A DNA stretch of 6,394 nt from Candidatus Zixiibacteriota bacterium (lineage in GTDB: Bacteria > Zixibacteria > MSB-5A5 > GN15 > FEB-12), in NCBI GenBank assembly GCA_003641415.1, contig QNAG01000159.1:1-6394 (forward strand). The letters run 5' to 3'. This document shows, piece after piece, positions 1 through 6,170 of the stretch. The notes under the pieces are model-generated. The model worked only from the letters and a program-made list of their open reading frames with translations. It did no database searches and was not told the DNA's origin. The position numbers and the translations under genes were made by a program. Within the stretch, counting starts at the first letter, position 1. Each line of letters begins with the position of its first letter.

Positions 1-689
1 ATCCCGTGATTTCTTAGAAGAGACAACCGATTAGCCAGTCTATCATCGTTTGTAGTGATAGCCCCCCCTTCACCCATTGCAACATGCTTAACGGGATGAA
101 AAGAGAAAACAGTCATGTCAGAATGGACACAGCTCCCTGTTCTCACTACGTCATTCTTAAAATAATACTTACTTCCAATAGCGTGACTAGCATCCTCTAT
201 GACAGCTACTTCATATTTGTTACTCAAATCACGTATCGCGACCATATTGCATGGTTGGCCAGCGAAATGAACCGGAATTATAGCCTTGATCTTTCTGTCG
301 CGGTCATTTTTCAATACGTTCTCAAGAGAATTTGGATCAAGGCACGCTGTGGCTGGATCAATATCTGTAAAGAGCACATCGGCTCCAACGTAGCGGGCAC
401 AATTGGCACTGGCGAGGAATGTTATCGGTGTGGTAACAACAGTATCCCCAGGCTTAATTCCAAGAGCTAGCATCGCAAGATGCAGCGCGGCTGTGCCATT
501 GGCACACGCCACCGCCTTTTTTGCTCCGGTTTGTAATGTTAGAGCTTTTTCAAAATCCTGAATAACAGGTCCCTGAGTCAGCCATTCAGACTGAAGAACT
601 CTTGTTACGGCCTGAATATCGTCGTCGGTTACCTGATGTTTACCGTACGGAAATAATATCTTTGATGATGTTTTTGTTATTGTCGGCAT
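1..689 (-). CDS. pseC: PseC-type UDP-sugar C4 aminotransferase, 3' end cut by window edge
   Basis: This is a PLP-dependent DegT/DnrJ/EryC1/StrS-family aminotransferase. PseC transfers an amino group from glutamate to C4 of the 4-keto sugar made by PseB, giving UDP-4-amino-4,6-dideoxy-L-AltNAc, the second step to pseudaminic acid in the cytoplasm. I translated 229 residues from the ATG at 689-687. Visible motifs are FPYGKHQVTDDDIQAV (13-28), SEWLTQGP (34-41), the cofactor-phosphate region ANGTAALHLAML (63-74), HFAGQPC (141-147), EDASHAIGS with PLP-contacting Asp166 (165-173), and SFHPVKH with the predicted Schiff-base lysine Lys201, followed by GEGGAITTND (206-215). The HPVKH...GEGG pattern is typical of PseC within the superfamily. 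About 150 C-terminal residues of the usual ~380 lie outside. The ribosome-binding site is weak (GGAA, 698-701), and the start lies 50 bases inside the end of pseB, suggesting translational coupling. Another sugar aminotransferase of the family is possible but less likely next to pseB. Confidence 0.9.
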   Translation of the reverse strand, partial: MPTITKTSSKILFPYGKHQVTDDDIQAVTRVLQSEWLTQGPVIQDFEKALTLQTGAKKAVACANGTAALHLAMLALGIKPGDTVVTTPITFLASANCARYVGADVLFTDIDPATACLDPNSLENVLKNDRDRKIKAIIPVHFAGQPCNMVAIRDLSNKYEVAVIEDASHAIGSKYYFKNDVVRTGSCVHSDMTVFSFHPVKHVAMGEGGAITTNDDRLANRLSLLRNHG

Positions 690-1848
690 ATAAGGAATTC
701 CATTTCCGCTGTTTGTTGGTTGTTGTCGCTGATGTGCCGCTTCGTTCCTGTCCGCGGCGGTTCATTGCCAAACGGAAGAAATCATCAGCATTGTCCATAT
801 CAATCGCACGCTTGCTCAGTACAGGTACTGACGGCTGTGGCGCTTGCACACCGACCTCAACTTGATCCCTGATAAGCTCGGTTAGATCTTCAACTGAGAG
901 CCACCGATCATTGGTATCGCTCGAATACGCAAATCCTTCGCGACAACGATGGCCTTCATAGACGGAAGCATATTCGTCAACATCCCACAACCTTACTGAC
1001 GGCAGGATTACAAAGTAATCATCAAACTCAAGACTACAGAGTGCATCGGTAGCCGTTATCATTTCCTCGTGTAGTTTCTCCCCGGGTCTAATGCCGGTAA
1101 TTTCCTTATTACATCCCGGCGCTACAGCTTCAGCAACATCCATGATCCGATAGCTGGGAATCTTGGGAACGAATATTTCCCCTCCCCACATACGATCCAG
1201 AGCCATGAAAACCATCCCCACCCCCTCTTGAAGGGTAATATTGAATCGCGTCATACGATCATCGGTTATTGGAAGAGTTCCCTCGTCTTTTTTCTTCATG
1301 AAGAATGGGATAACACTGCCACGACTTCCCATTACATTTCCATAACGCACAACTGAAAACCTGATTTCACGATTTCCCTTGTGGTTATTGGCTGAGACAA
1401 AAAGCTTATCTGAGCAAAGCTTAGTGGCGCCATATAGATTAATTGGAGCTGCCGCCTTATCAGTGGATAATGCTACCACCCTTTTGACATCATTATTAAT
1501 AGCGGCATCAATAACATTCTGAGCACCAATTATATTTGTACGTATTGCTTCAAAAGGATTGTACTCACAGGCAGGTACCTGTTTGAGAGCGGCAGCATGA
1601 ACAACAATATCAATCCCCTCCATGGCCCGTGTAAGGCGTTCCTTGTCTCGTACGTCGCCGATAAAGTACCGCATCTGTGGGTATCTCTTCTCACAGAAAA
1701 CCTGACTCATTTCAAACTGTTTTAGTTCATCTCTTGAGTATACAACTATTCGCCTGATTGAAGGATATTCCAACAGAACAGTTTCTATAAACTTTTTTCC
1801 AAATGAACCGGTCCCGCCAGTTACAAGTAACGCCTTGCCAGAAAACAT
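640..1848 (-). CDS. pseB: PseB, UDP-GlcNAc 4,6-dehydratase (5-inverting)
   Basis: PseB converts UDP-GlcNAc to UDP-2-acetamido-2,6-dideoxy-L-arabino-hexos-4-ulose, the first step of pseudaminic acid synthesis. It is an extended short-chain dehydrogenase. The NAD(P)-binding TGGTGSFGKKF is at residues 10-20. SRDELKQFEM (38-47), FIGDVRDKERL (62-72) and HAAALKQVPACEYNP (84-98) are PseB/FlaA1 hallmarks. The catalytic stretch has STDK (Asp130, Lys131) and YGATK (Tyr139, Lys143). VRYGNVMGSRGSVIPFF (167-183), GGEIFVPKIPS (222-232) and GIRPGEKLHEEMI (252-264) follow. The start at 1848 is chosen because AGGAGA lies 6 bases upstream and the family begins just before the glycine-rich loop; an in-frame ATG at 1878 would add ten unrelated residues. 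The family normally ends near residue 330, but this protein runs to 402 with a tail I do not recognise, and its last 50 bases overlap pseC. A 429-bp gap separates it from the rhamnose genes, so it may have its own promoter. Confidence 0.93.
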   Translation of the reverse strand: MFSGKALLVTGGTGSFGKKFIETVLLEYPSIRRIVVYSRDELKQFEMSQVFCEKRYPQMRYFIGDVRDKERLTRAMEGIDIVVHAAALKQVPACEYNPFEAIRTNIIGAQNVIDAAINNDVKRVVALSTDKAAAPINLYGATKLCSDKLFVSANNHKGNREIRFSVVRYGNVMGSRGSVIPFFMKKKDEGTLPITDDRMTRFNITLQEGVGMVFMALDRMWGGEIFVPKIPSYRIMDVAEAVAPGCNKEITGIRPGEKLHEEMITATDALCSLEFDDYFVILPSVRLWDVDEYASVYEGHRCREGFAYSSDTNDRWLSVEDLTELIRDQVEVGVQAPQPSVPVLSKRAIDMDNADDFFRLAMNRRGQERSGTSATTTNKQRKWNSLYADNNKNIIKDIISVR

Positions 1849-1854
1849 AGAGGT

Positions 1855-1860
1855 TCTCCT
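1855..1860 (-). promoter_or_regulatory. Ribosome-binding site of pseB
   Basis: AGGAGA on the minus strand ends 6 bases before the ATG at 1848. It is the strongest Shine-Dalgarno match in the window and decides the pseB start against the upstream in-frame ATG at 1878. Confidence 0.85.
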
Positions 1861-1868
1861 GTGTTGCA

Positions 1869-1890
1869 ATAACACCAATTATTGTGTTAT
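1869..1890. repeat. Palindrome just upstream of pseB
   Basis: ATAACAC (minus strand) is followed after 8 bases by its exact inverse GTGTTAT. The loop AATAATTG continues the symmetry as AAT/ATT with one extra G. The element ends 8 bases upstream of the pseB ribosome-binding site. It could be an operator for a dimeric repressor or an mRNA hairpin near the start of the pseB message. The inverted repeat is seen directly; a regulatory role is inferred. Confidence 0.5.
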
Positions 1891-2158
1891 CGATGTTTGA
1901 CAGTTAAAAACACGATCCATCCATCATGGAAGTAGCGCATACAACAATCCGCATGATGACAGAGCTTGGGAGGATTTCCGTTGAGTTGCGCATACTGTTT
2001 ATCCGTTGTGCTTGTTCTTCTAACTGTATCCATAGCTATCCACACTGAGCAGTATCAAATCATGTGCCGATAGCATCACACCAACAGTAAGGAGCTATGA
2101 TTTAAGGGGTTAGGCTTATGCTAATGTGCTTACATCAAAGACGAACCTGCAATGTCAT

Positions 2159-2180
2159 AAAAAAAGTGGAAATACATTCC
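2159..2180 (-). terminator. Weak candidate terminator after the rhamnose operon
   Basis: On the minus strand a short stem GGAA/TTCC (inside 2168-2180, loop of about 5) is followed two bases later by seven T residues (2165-2159). The T-run is good but the stem is only about 4 bp and AT-rich, so termination would be inefficient. It lies about 100 bases after the rmlC-like stop codon. Confidence 0.25.
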
Positions 2181-2277
2181 CCCGATTATGGAATTCCCTT
2201 CCGTATGGTTCTATAACACTCTGCGCATTAACTTTCTATAAATAATAAACTGGAAACAATGTAATGAGGGATACCTG

Positions 2278-2748
2278 CTAATTTTCAATTTTAAATGGAG
2301 AATTGGTGTCATCTTCGTGGCGAATTTCATCAACAGGCTCATTTCGTCCCTCGCCCGCATATAAACGGTTAGCTGCATTATAAACCAAACCATCACGAGA
2401 ACCAATATTTTTATATCCGTGAACTACACCGGGAGGGACAATAACAGCAGCCCAGCGGTCCTCGCCCAAATCGAGCTTGATACTATTACCAAATGTCGAA
2501 GATTCTTTTCGATTATCCCACAAATACAAACGAAATGTAGATGGTCCAATGAAACAGAATAAGTCCGTCTGGTCCTTGTGTTCGTGCGGACCACGTACTA
2601 TACCAGGTCGCGTGAGAGAAACATAGCTCATTACCGGACAAACTCCGCTACCTATCTCATCCTGTCGGAATAACTCAACCAACCAACCGCGATCATCATT
2701 GTACTGTTTCAAATAACGAACAATTACACCCTCAATTTCGGACTTCAT
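2278..2748 (-). CDS. Short RmlC-like dTDP-4-dehydrorhamnose 3,5-epimerase family protein
   Basis: This 156-residue cupin most likely epimerises C3 and C5 of dTDP-4-keto-6-deoxyglucose, the third step to dTDP-L-rhamnose. It has the family's early NDDRG (17-21) and the cupin motif IVRGPHEHKDQTD (50-62), where His55 aligns with the catalytic-base histidine of RGxHxQ. TFG (85-87), VPPGVVHGYKN (104-114) and the late VYNAANRLYAGEGRNE (122-137) follow, with Tyr130 near the family's conserved tyrosine. It differs from canonical RmlC: it is about 25 residues shorter, has HEH...QTD in place of HYQ...QAKLV with no lysine after the Gln, and lacks the usual C-terminal WDDP-type end. It matches instead a short RmlC-related group I recall from archaea and diverse bacteria. 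The start is clear: AAGGAG lies 11 bases upstream, and ATGA overlaps the rmlD stop by 4 bases. The operon position argues for the rmlC role; the exact stereochemistry is inferred. Confidence 0.8.
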   Translation of the reverse strand: MKSEIEGVIVRYLKQYNDDRGWLVELFRQDEIGSGVCPVMSYVSLTRPGIVRGPHEHKDQTDLFCFIGPSTFRLYLWDNRKESSTFGNSIKLDLGEDRWAAVIVPPGVVHGYKNIGSRDGLVYNAANRLYAGEGRNEPVDEIRHEDDTNSPFKIEN

Positions 2749-3635
2749 GGCATTAACTTCTCCTTATTTCCTTGAAGGAATGCTTCAAGCGCTTCTTTCC
2801 AGTGACACATGCAATTCAAACCCTCTTGGACTAAACTGTTGTTTGCCAGCGAAGACATTTTTGGACGATGAGCTGGCCGAGGGAATTCATCCGATTTGCA
2901 GGGACGAATCTGCACCTTCATCCCTAAACATTCGAAAATAGCTTGCGCAAAACCATACCAAGACGTCTCACCTTCAGAGGAACAATGCACAACACCGGTA
3001 AGGTTATTCTCCATCACAGCCAAAGTTTGTCGAACAACTTCAACAGTCCAGGTGGGATTACCTACTTGGTCATCGACTACTTTCAGGGGGGTAATAATCT
3101 CTTCACGCTGCATGGCTCGCTGTTGATTGTAACCCAGTTTTATCATAGTGCGAACAAAGTTTCGTCCTCCCTCACCATATAACCATGCCAGACGAAGGAT
3201 GACGTAGTTGTCCATAGTAGCAGCCAGCGCTCTCTCCCCTTCCAATTTACTCCGGCCATAAACTGTCTGCGGATTTGGAGAATCAGACTCCACATAAGCC
3301 GATCTTTTCTCCCCATCAAATACATAATCCGTTGAATAGTAAATCATCCGAGTCCCAATATCTCGGCAAACTTCCGCGATATTCCTGGTTCCATCAGCAT
3401 TGACTGCCATCGCTAAACCAGTATTCGATTCACAACCATCAACGTCAGTATAGGCTGCCGCATGGATCACAACTCGGGGATTATAACTTATGATAACATC
3501 TCGTACAGAACTGGAGTCAGTAATGTCGACATCTTCGATATCAATACCACTCACATCATACCGGGAACTTAGTCCACGTATAAGGTCGCTGCCAAGTTGA
3601 CCTCGGCTGCCAGTTACCAGCACTTTAGTTTTCAT
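2745..3635 (-). CDS. rmlD: RmlD, dTDP-4-dehydrorhamnose reductase
   Basis: RmlD reduces dTDP-4-keto-L-rhamnose with NAD(P)H to dTDP-L-rhamnose, the last step of the pathway. This 296-residue short-chain dehydrogenase has the RmlD fingerprint TGSRGQLGSDL (8-18), HAAAYTDVDGCE (58-69), YYSTDYVFDG (99-108) with Thr102, and the catalytic YGRSK (Tyr126, Lys130). RLAWLYGEGGRNFV (148-161) and VVDDQVGNPT (186-195) follow, and a C-terminal RP..S.L stretch. Length is normal for the family. The ATG at 3635 is preferred because GAGGTG sits 7 bases before it; the ATG two codons upstream at 3641 has that site only 1 base away. The gene overlaps the end of rmlA by 11 bases and the rmlC-like start by 4 bases, so the three are translationally coupled. 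A reductase making another 6-deoxy-hexose from the same intermediate cannot be excluded, but the motifs are those of RmlD. Confidence 0.93.
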   Translation of the reverse strand: MKTKVLVTGSRGQLGSDLIRGLSSRYDVSGIDIEDVDITDSSSVRDVIISYNPRVVIHAAAYTDVDGCESNTGLAMAVNADGTRNIAEVCRDIGTRMIYYSTDYVFDGEKRSAYVESDSPNPQTVYGRSKLEGERALAATMDNYVILRLAWLYGEGGRNFVRTMIKLGYNQQRAMQREEIITPLKVVDDQVGNPTWTVEVVRQTLAVMENNLTGVVHCSSEGETSWYGFAQAIFECLGMKVQIRPCKSDEFPRPAHRPKMSSLANNSLVQEGLNCMCHWKEALEAFLQGNKEKLMP

Positions 3636-4518
3636 CACCATTCACCTCAGCAACAATATCCTGCAAGTACTGCCGGTAAGAGTTGTTACCCATCTTTTCC
3701 AGAAGTGCATCCATTTGCTTTCGGTTAATGAATCGCATCCTGTATGCGATTTCTTCGATACAGGCGATTTTCTGACCTTGCCGTTTCTCGATTGTAGCTA
3801 TGAAATTGCTCGCATCCAGCAAGCTCTCATGGGTCCCTGTATCGAGCCACGCAATTCCGCGCCCCAGACGAACGACTTTCAAATTGCCACGTTCGAAATA
3901 AACCCTGTTAATATCGGTTATCTCCAATTCACCCCGGGCAGATGGTTTGAGCGATTTAGCAATCGACACCACATTTGAATCGTACAGGTACAGTCCCGTT
4001 ACAGCATAGCTGGATTTGGGCTCAGACGGTTTCTCTTCGATTGACAGCACCCTGCCGTTTTCGTCAAACTCGACTACTCCATATCTATCAGGATCCTTGA
4101 CATTATAACCAAATACTAAAGCCCCATCATGGAATGTTCTGGCTTCCCTTAGAAAATCATAGACACCATAAAAAACATTATCTCCCAGAATAAGAGCAAT
4201 GCTGTCTTCGCCAATGAAATCTTCTCCGATCAGAAACGCCTGCGCAATCCCTTCAGGATTTTCTTGTACTTTGTATGAAATATCGAGCCCGAGGATGTGA
4301 CCGTTGCCAAGAAGCTCTCTAAACTTTGGGGTATCTTCCGGTGTGGAAATAATCAATATCTCCGTGATTCCAAAAAGCATCAAAGTTGACAGTGGGTAGT
4401 AAATCATGGGTTTGTCGTATATTGGCATGAGTTGCTTGCACGCCACCTGAGTTACGGGGAACAGGCGACTGCCACTGCCACCGGCCAGGATTATCCCCTT
4501 ATTGATATTGCTGCTCAT
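3625..4518 (-). CDS. rmlA: RmlA, glucose-1-phosphate thymidylyltransferase
   Basis: RmlA joins glucose-1-phosphate and dTTP to give dTDP-glucose and pyrophosphate, the entry step of dTDP-L-rhamnose synthesis and usually its feedback-controlled point. The 297-residue length is typical. The nucleotidyltransferase signature LAGGSGSRLFPVT is at 11-23, followed by KQLMPIYDKPMIYYPLS (28-44). ENPEGIAQAFLIGEDF (86-101), LILGDN with metal-binding Asp113 (109-114), DRYGVVEFD (144-152), EEKP (161-164), GLYLYD (175-180), ELEITD (197-202) and WLDTGTHESL with Asp226 (224-233) are all in place. Small departures from the commonest form are Ser17 for Thr, Phe20 for Tyr and ACK for SK before QLMP; none touches an essential residue. 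The ribosome-binding AAGGA lies 10 bases before the ATG and belongs to a palindromic repeat. The stop codon is inside the start of rmlD. Confidence 0.95.
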   Translation of the reverse strand: MSSNINKGIILAGGSGSRLFPVTQVACKQLMPIYDKPMIYYPLSTLMLFGITEILIISTPEDTPKFRELLGNGHILGLDISYKVQENPEGIAQAFLIGEDFIGEDSIALILGDNVFYGVYDFLREARTFHDGALVFGYNVKDPDRYGVVEFDENGRVLSIEEKPSEPKSSYAVTGLYLYDSNVVSIAKSLKPSARGELEITDINRVYFERGNLKVVRLGRGIAWLDTGTHESLLDASNFIATIEKRQGQKIACIEEIAYRMRFINRKQMDALLEKMGNNSYRQYLQDIVAEVNGDEN

Positions 4519-4527
4519 AGCTGTACT

Positions 4528-4553
4528 ATCCTTCGACTCCGCTCAGGATGACA
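4528..4553. repeat. REP-like unit with ATCCT/AGGAT arms next to rmlA
   Basis: On the minus strand the unit reads TGTCATCCTGAGC followed by GGAGTCGAAGGAT. ATCCT (4528-4532) and AGGAT (4545-4549) are exact inverted arms around a 12-base centre, and the unit ends in a TGACA-type border. I recognise this as a dispersed palindromic repeat seen in the spacers of many environmental bacterial genomes; that is recollection, not a search. It lies inside the operon, 10 bases from rmlA. Confidence 0.6.
4529..4533 (-). promoter_or_regulatory. Ribosome-binding site of rmlA, inside a repeat
   Basis: AAGGA on the minus strand lies 10 bases before the rmlA ATG. It forms the end of the palindromic repeat unit that fills this spacer, so the repeat seems to supply the translation signal. 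In the folded repeat the site would pair with TCCT at the other arm and could be partly hidden. Confidence 0.5.
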
Positions 4554-4554
4554 G

Positions 4555-4566
4555 GAACAATTGTTC
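4555..4566. repeat. Perfect 12-bp palindrome in the rmlB-rmlA spacer
   Basis: GAACAATTGTTC is its own reverse complement. On one side the symmetry could continue (GCCTTGG follows it on the plus strand), but the matching half is missing on the other side. This suggests a longer repeat arm truncated where it meets the neighbouring unit at 4528-4553. An operator is an alternative reading. Confidence 0.5.
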
Positions 4567-4575
4567 GCCTTGGCA

Positions 4576-4597
4576 GGTTGGGAGATAAGCCCCCACC
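4576..4597. repeat. Imperfect hairpin repeat in the rmlB-rmlA spacer
   Basis: GGTTGGG (4576-4582) and CCCCACC (4591-4597) pair at six of seven positions around an 8-base loop. It is the third inverted repeat in a 117-bp spacer. No T-run follows on the minus strand, so it is unlikely to be a terminator, but it could pause transcription or stabilise the rmlB end of the message. Confidence 0.4.
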
Positions 4598-4635
4598 CTA
4601 CACGAAGCAATGAATCAATATTTGCGTATGACATC

Positions 4636-5703
4636 CTATCGCTTGTCATACATTTCCTCATAATATTCTTGATACTGTCCACTGATACAGTTCTCCAACC
4701 ATTCTTCATTTTCCAGATACCACTTGATTGTTCTTAGAATCCCTTCCTCGAATGTCACGCTTGGCGTCCACCCAAGCTCATGCTTGATCTTTGTCGCATC
4801 GATAGCATACCTGCGATCGTGACCGGGACGATCATTGACATAAGTAATAAGCTCCGACCTCGTTCCTTCGCCAAGTAGCTCGTCCATTGATTTGCAAATC
4901 AAACGTACCAACTCAATATTTTCAACTTCATTGTGTCCGCCGATATTGTACGTCTCGCCTGCACGACCATCATGAAATACGAGATCAATTGCTCGGCAAT
5001 GATCTTCGACATAGAGCCAGTCCCGAACATGCCGACCGTCGCCATACACCGGTAGTGCGATACCGTTCCGTGCGTTGCGAATCATCAATGGAATGAGCTT
5101 CTCGGGAAACTGGTACGGCCCGTAGTTGTTGGAACAGTTCGTTGTCACAACATCCAATCCGTAGGTCTTGTGATACGAACGCACCAAATGATCGCTGGAC
5201 GCTTTCGAAGCCGAGTAAGGCGAATTGGGATTATACGGCGTCTCTTCAGTGAAATACCCCGTCTCCCCCAGCGACCCGAACACTTCATCGGTGGAAACAT
5301 GGTGAAACCGAAATGGAACATCTGCCCTTCTTTTTTCCATTATGCGACGGGAAAGTTCGAGGAGATTAAAGGTGCCTATGATATTCGTTTCGATGAACGC
5401 TGTCGGCCCGGTAATTGATCGATCAACGTGCGACTCAGCAGCCAGATGAATCAGTCCGGTTGGTTGATGACGATTGAAGCAGTCCTCGAGAGCAGTGTAA
5501 TCACAGATATTTATCCGCTCAAAAACATAGTTATCAGCAGATTCGATTGCTTTGAGATTTGACAGATTACCGGCATAGGTAAGACAATCAATATTGATAA
5601 ACAATGTGTCGCTGTACTTGGGGACAAGATACAATAGCAAATTTGACCCGATAAAACCAGCTCCACCTGTAATAATGATTCGTTGTTTATACTCCACTAC
5701 CAT
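4636..5703 (-). CDS. rmlB: RmlB, dTDP-glucose 4,6-dehydratase
   Basis: RmlB converts dTDP-glucose to dTDP-4-keto-6-deoxyglucose using bound NAD+, the second step of the rhamnose pathway. The 355-residue length is normal. The NAD-binding TGGAGFIGSN is at 12-21. DCLTYAGNLSNL (39-50), HLAAESHVDRSI (86-97) and the catalytic STDEVFG with Thr138, Asp139 and Glu140 (137-143) follow. YSASKASSD carries Tyr163 and Lys167, and NCSNNYGPYQFPEKLIPL (189-206), RDWLYVEDH and RPGHDRRYAID complete the RmlB signature. The ATG at 5703 has AGG directly against it, too close to act well. A GTG two codons on, at 5697, has AGGA about 5 bases upstream and may be the real start; the protein would differ only by two residues. 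It is the first gene of the rhamnose cluster, and 117 bases of repeats separate it from rmlA. Confidence 0.95.
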   Translation of the reverse strand: MVVEYKQRIIITGGAGFIGSNLLLYLVPKYSDTLFINIDCLTYAGNLSNLKAIESADNYVFERINICDYTALEDCFNRHQPTGLIHLAAESHVDRSITGPTAFIETNIIGTFNLLELSRRIMEKRRADVPFRFHHVSTDEVFGSLGETGYFTEETPYNPNSPYSASKASSDHLVRSYHKTYGLDVVTTNCSNNYGPYQFPEKLIPLMIRNARNGIALPVYGDGRHVRDWLYVEDHCRAIDLVFHDGRAGETYNIGGHNEVENIELVRLICKSMDELLGEGTRSELITYVNDRPGHDRRYAIDATKIKHELGWTPSVTFEEGILRTIKWYLENEEWLENCISGQYQEYYEEMYDKR

Positions 5704-5740
5704 CCTATTTTCGAATCTGGTTGTTGTCTTCTGATAAATA

Positions 5741-5767
5741 ATTACAGCATTGGGGGATGAAGTGCAA
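5741..5767 (-). promoter_or_regulatory. Weak promoter candidate for the rhamnose operon
   Basis: On the minus strand TTGCAC (5767-5762) and TGTAAT (5746-5741) are 15 bases apart and about 38 bases ahead of the rmlB start. The -10 matches the housekeeping consensus at five of six positions, but the -35 matches only three and the spacing is short. Something must drive rmlB because a terminator lies upstream; this is the best site I can see, not a firm one. Confidence 0.25.
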
Positions 5768-5836
5768 GTTTAAGTTTGCGTTGGTCGTAACTGCGCCAGT
5801 TTCGACTGTTGTTACAGTCTAACAGTTTCAGTCATT

Positions 5837-5910
5837 GTCACCCCAGCATACGCTGGGGTCCAGAGGGCATCGTCTGTTCTTATGACTGGCGGCGCAGCGG
5901 CCAGAATGAC
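5837..5910. repeat. REPIN-like composite of two inverted palindromes
   Basis: The element starts GTCACCCC and ends AATGAC, so both ends point outward with GTCA/TGAC borders. The left unit is a perfect 8-bp palindrome ACCCCAGC/GCTGGGGT (5840-5847 and 5852-5859) with a 4-base loop. The right unit (5886-5904) is a 19-base imperfect palindrome, CTGGCGGC/GCGGCCAG, with a single G-G mismatch and loop GCA. Two facing short palindromes about 25 bases apart match the layout of REPINs, non-autonomous elements moved by REP-associated transposases. It fills much of the 340-bp gene-free stretch between rmlB and the tRNA; the rest of that stretch shows nothing I can name. Confidence 0.6.
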
Positions 5911-6014
5911 CCCGATCATCAACATCGTTACAATGATGTGCATATTCAAAAGAAGCACGAAGATCAGGCGGAGTCAAGGCAGAACCTGCCATATTGAGAG
6001 ACCTCTCCCCCAAC

Positions 6015-6037
6015 AAAAAAACGCCTTCCGGCGCTTC
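6015..6037 (-). terminator. Intrinsic terminator of the tRNA-Phe gene
   Basis: On the minus strand GCGCC, loop GGAA, then GGCG is followed directly by seven T residues (6021-6015). Four G-C pairs extend by a G-U and A-U pairs into the T-run. It begins within 10 bases of the tRNA 3' end and should isolate the rhamnose operon from upstream transcription. Confidence 0.8.
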
Positions 6038-6044
6038 AAAAAAG

Positions 6045-6117
<73 letters not shown>

Positions 6118-6135
6118 ATTGTCGTTCAGCGAGCA

Positions 6136-6162
6136 ATTAATTATCTTTTCGACTGAAGTCAA
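6136..6162 (-). promoter_or_regulatory. Possible promoter of tRNA-Phe
   Basis: On the minus strand TTGACT (6162-6157, five of six to the -35 consensus) is followed 15 bases later by ATTAAT (6141-6136, four of six). The -10 is about 18 bases ahead of the mature tRNA 5' end. The spacer is short, so this is only a candidate. Confidence 0.35.
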
Positions 6163-6170
6163 AGTCTATT

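Larger units (their letters stand above)
1849..2277. other. 429-bp stretch without a gene between rmlC-like gene and pseB
   Basis: No reading frame here resembles a protein or carries a convincing start site. The only long minus-strand frame reaching into it runs out of phase through the end of the rmlC-like gene. Downstream of rmlC there is a weak hairpin plus T-run (2159-2180), and upstream of pseB there is a palindrome (1869-1890). A possible promoter (TTGATA at 2058-2053 and TATGGA at 2034-2029 on the minus strand, 18 apart) is too weak to call. The gap is out of keeping with the overlapping genes nearby, so it most likely separates two transcription units. Confidence 0.6.

Noticed and set aside
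84..470. Plus-strand 128-codon frame
   Set aside because: It lies antisense to pseC, whose protein has clear aminotransferase motifs; the plus-strand protein resembles nothing.
602..865. Plus-strand 87-codon frame
   Set aside because: Antisense to the pseB end and pseC start, with no motif or ribosome-binding support.
1849..1878. Upstream in-frame ATG for pseB at 1878
   Set aside because: It adds ten residues not found in the family, falls inside the palindrome, and lacks a ribosome-binding site as good as that before 1848.
2211..2405. Minus-strand 64-codon frame
   Set aside because: It overlaps the end of the rmlC-like gene in another frame, and the protein shows no family features.
4576..4597. 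Terminator after rmlB
   Set aside because: The hairpin has no T-run on the minus strand, and rmlA follows in the same pathway.
4515..4709. Minus-strand 64-codon frame over the rmlB-rmlA spacer
   Set aside because: It reads through the end of rmlB out of frame and through the palindromic repeats.
5837..5910. CRISPR array
   Set aside because: There are only two different palindromes in inverted orientation, not regularly spaced direct repeats.
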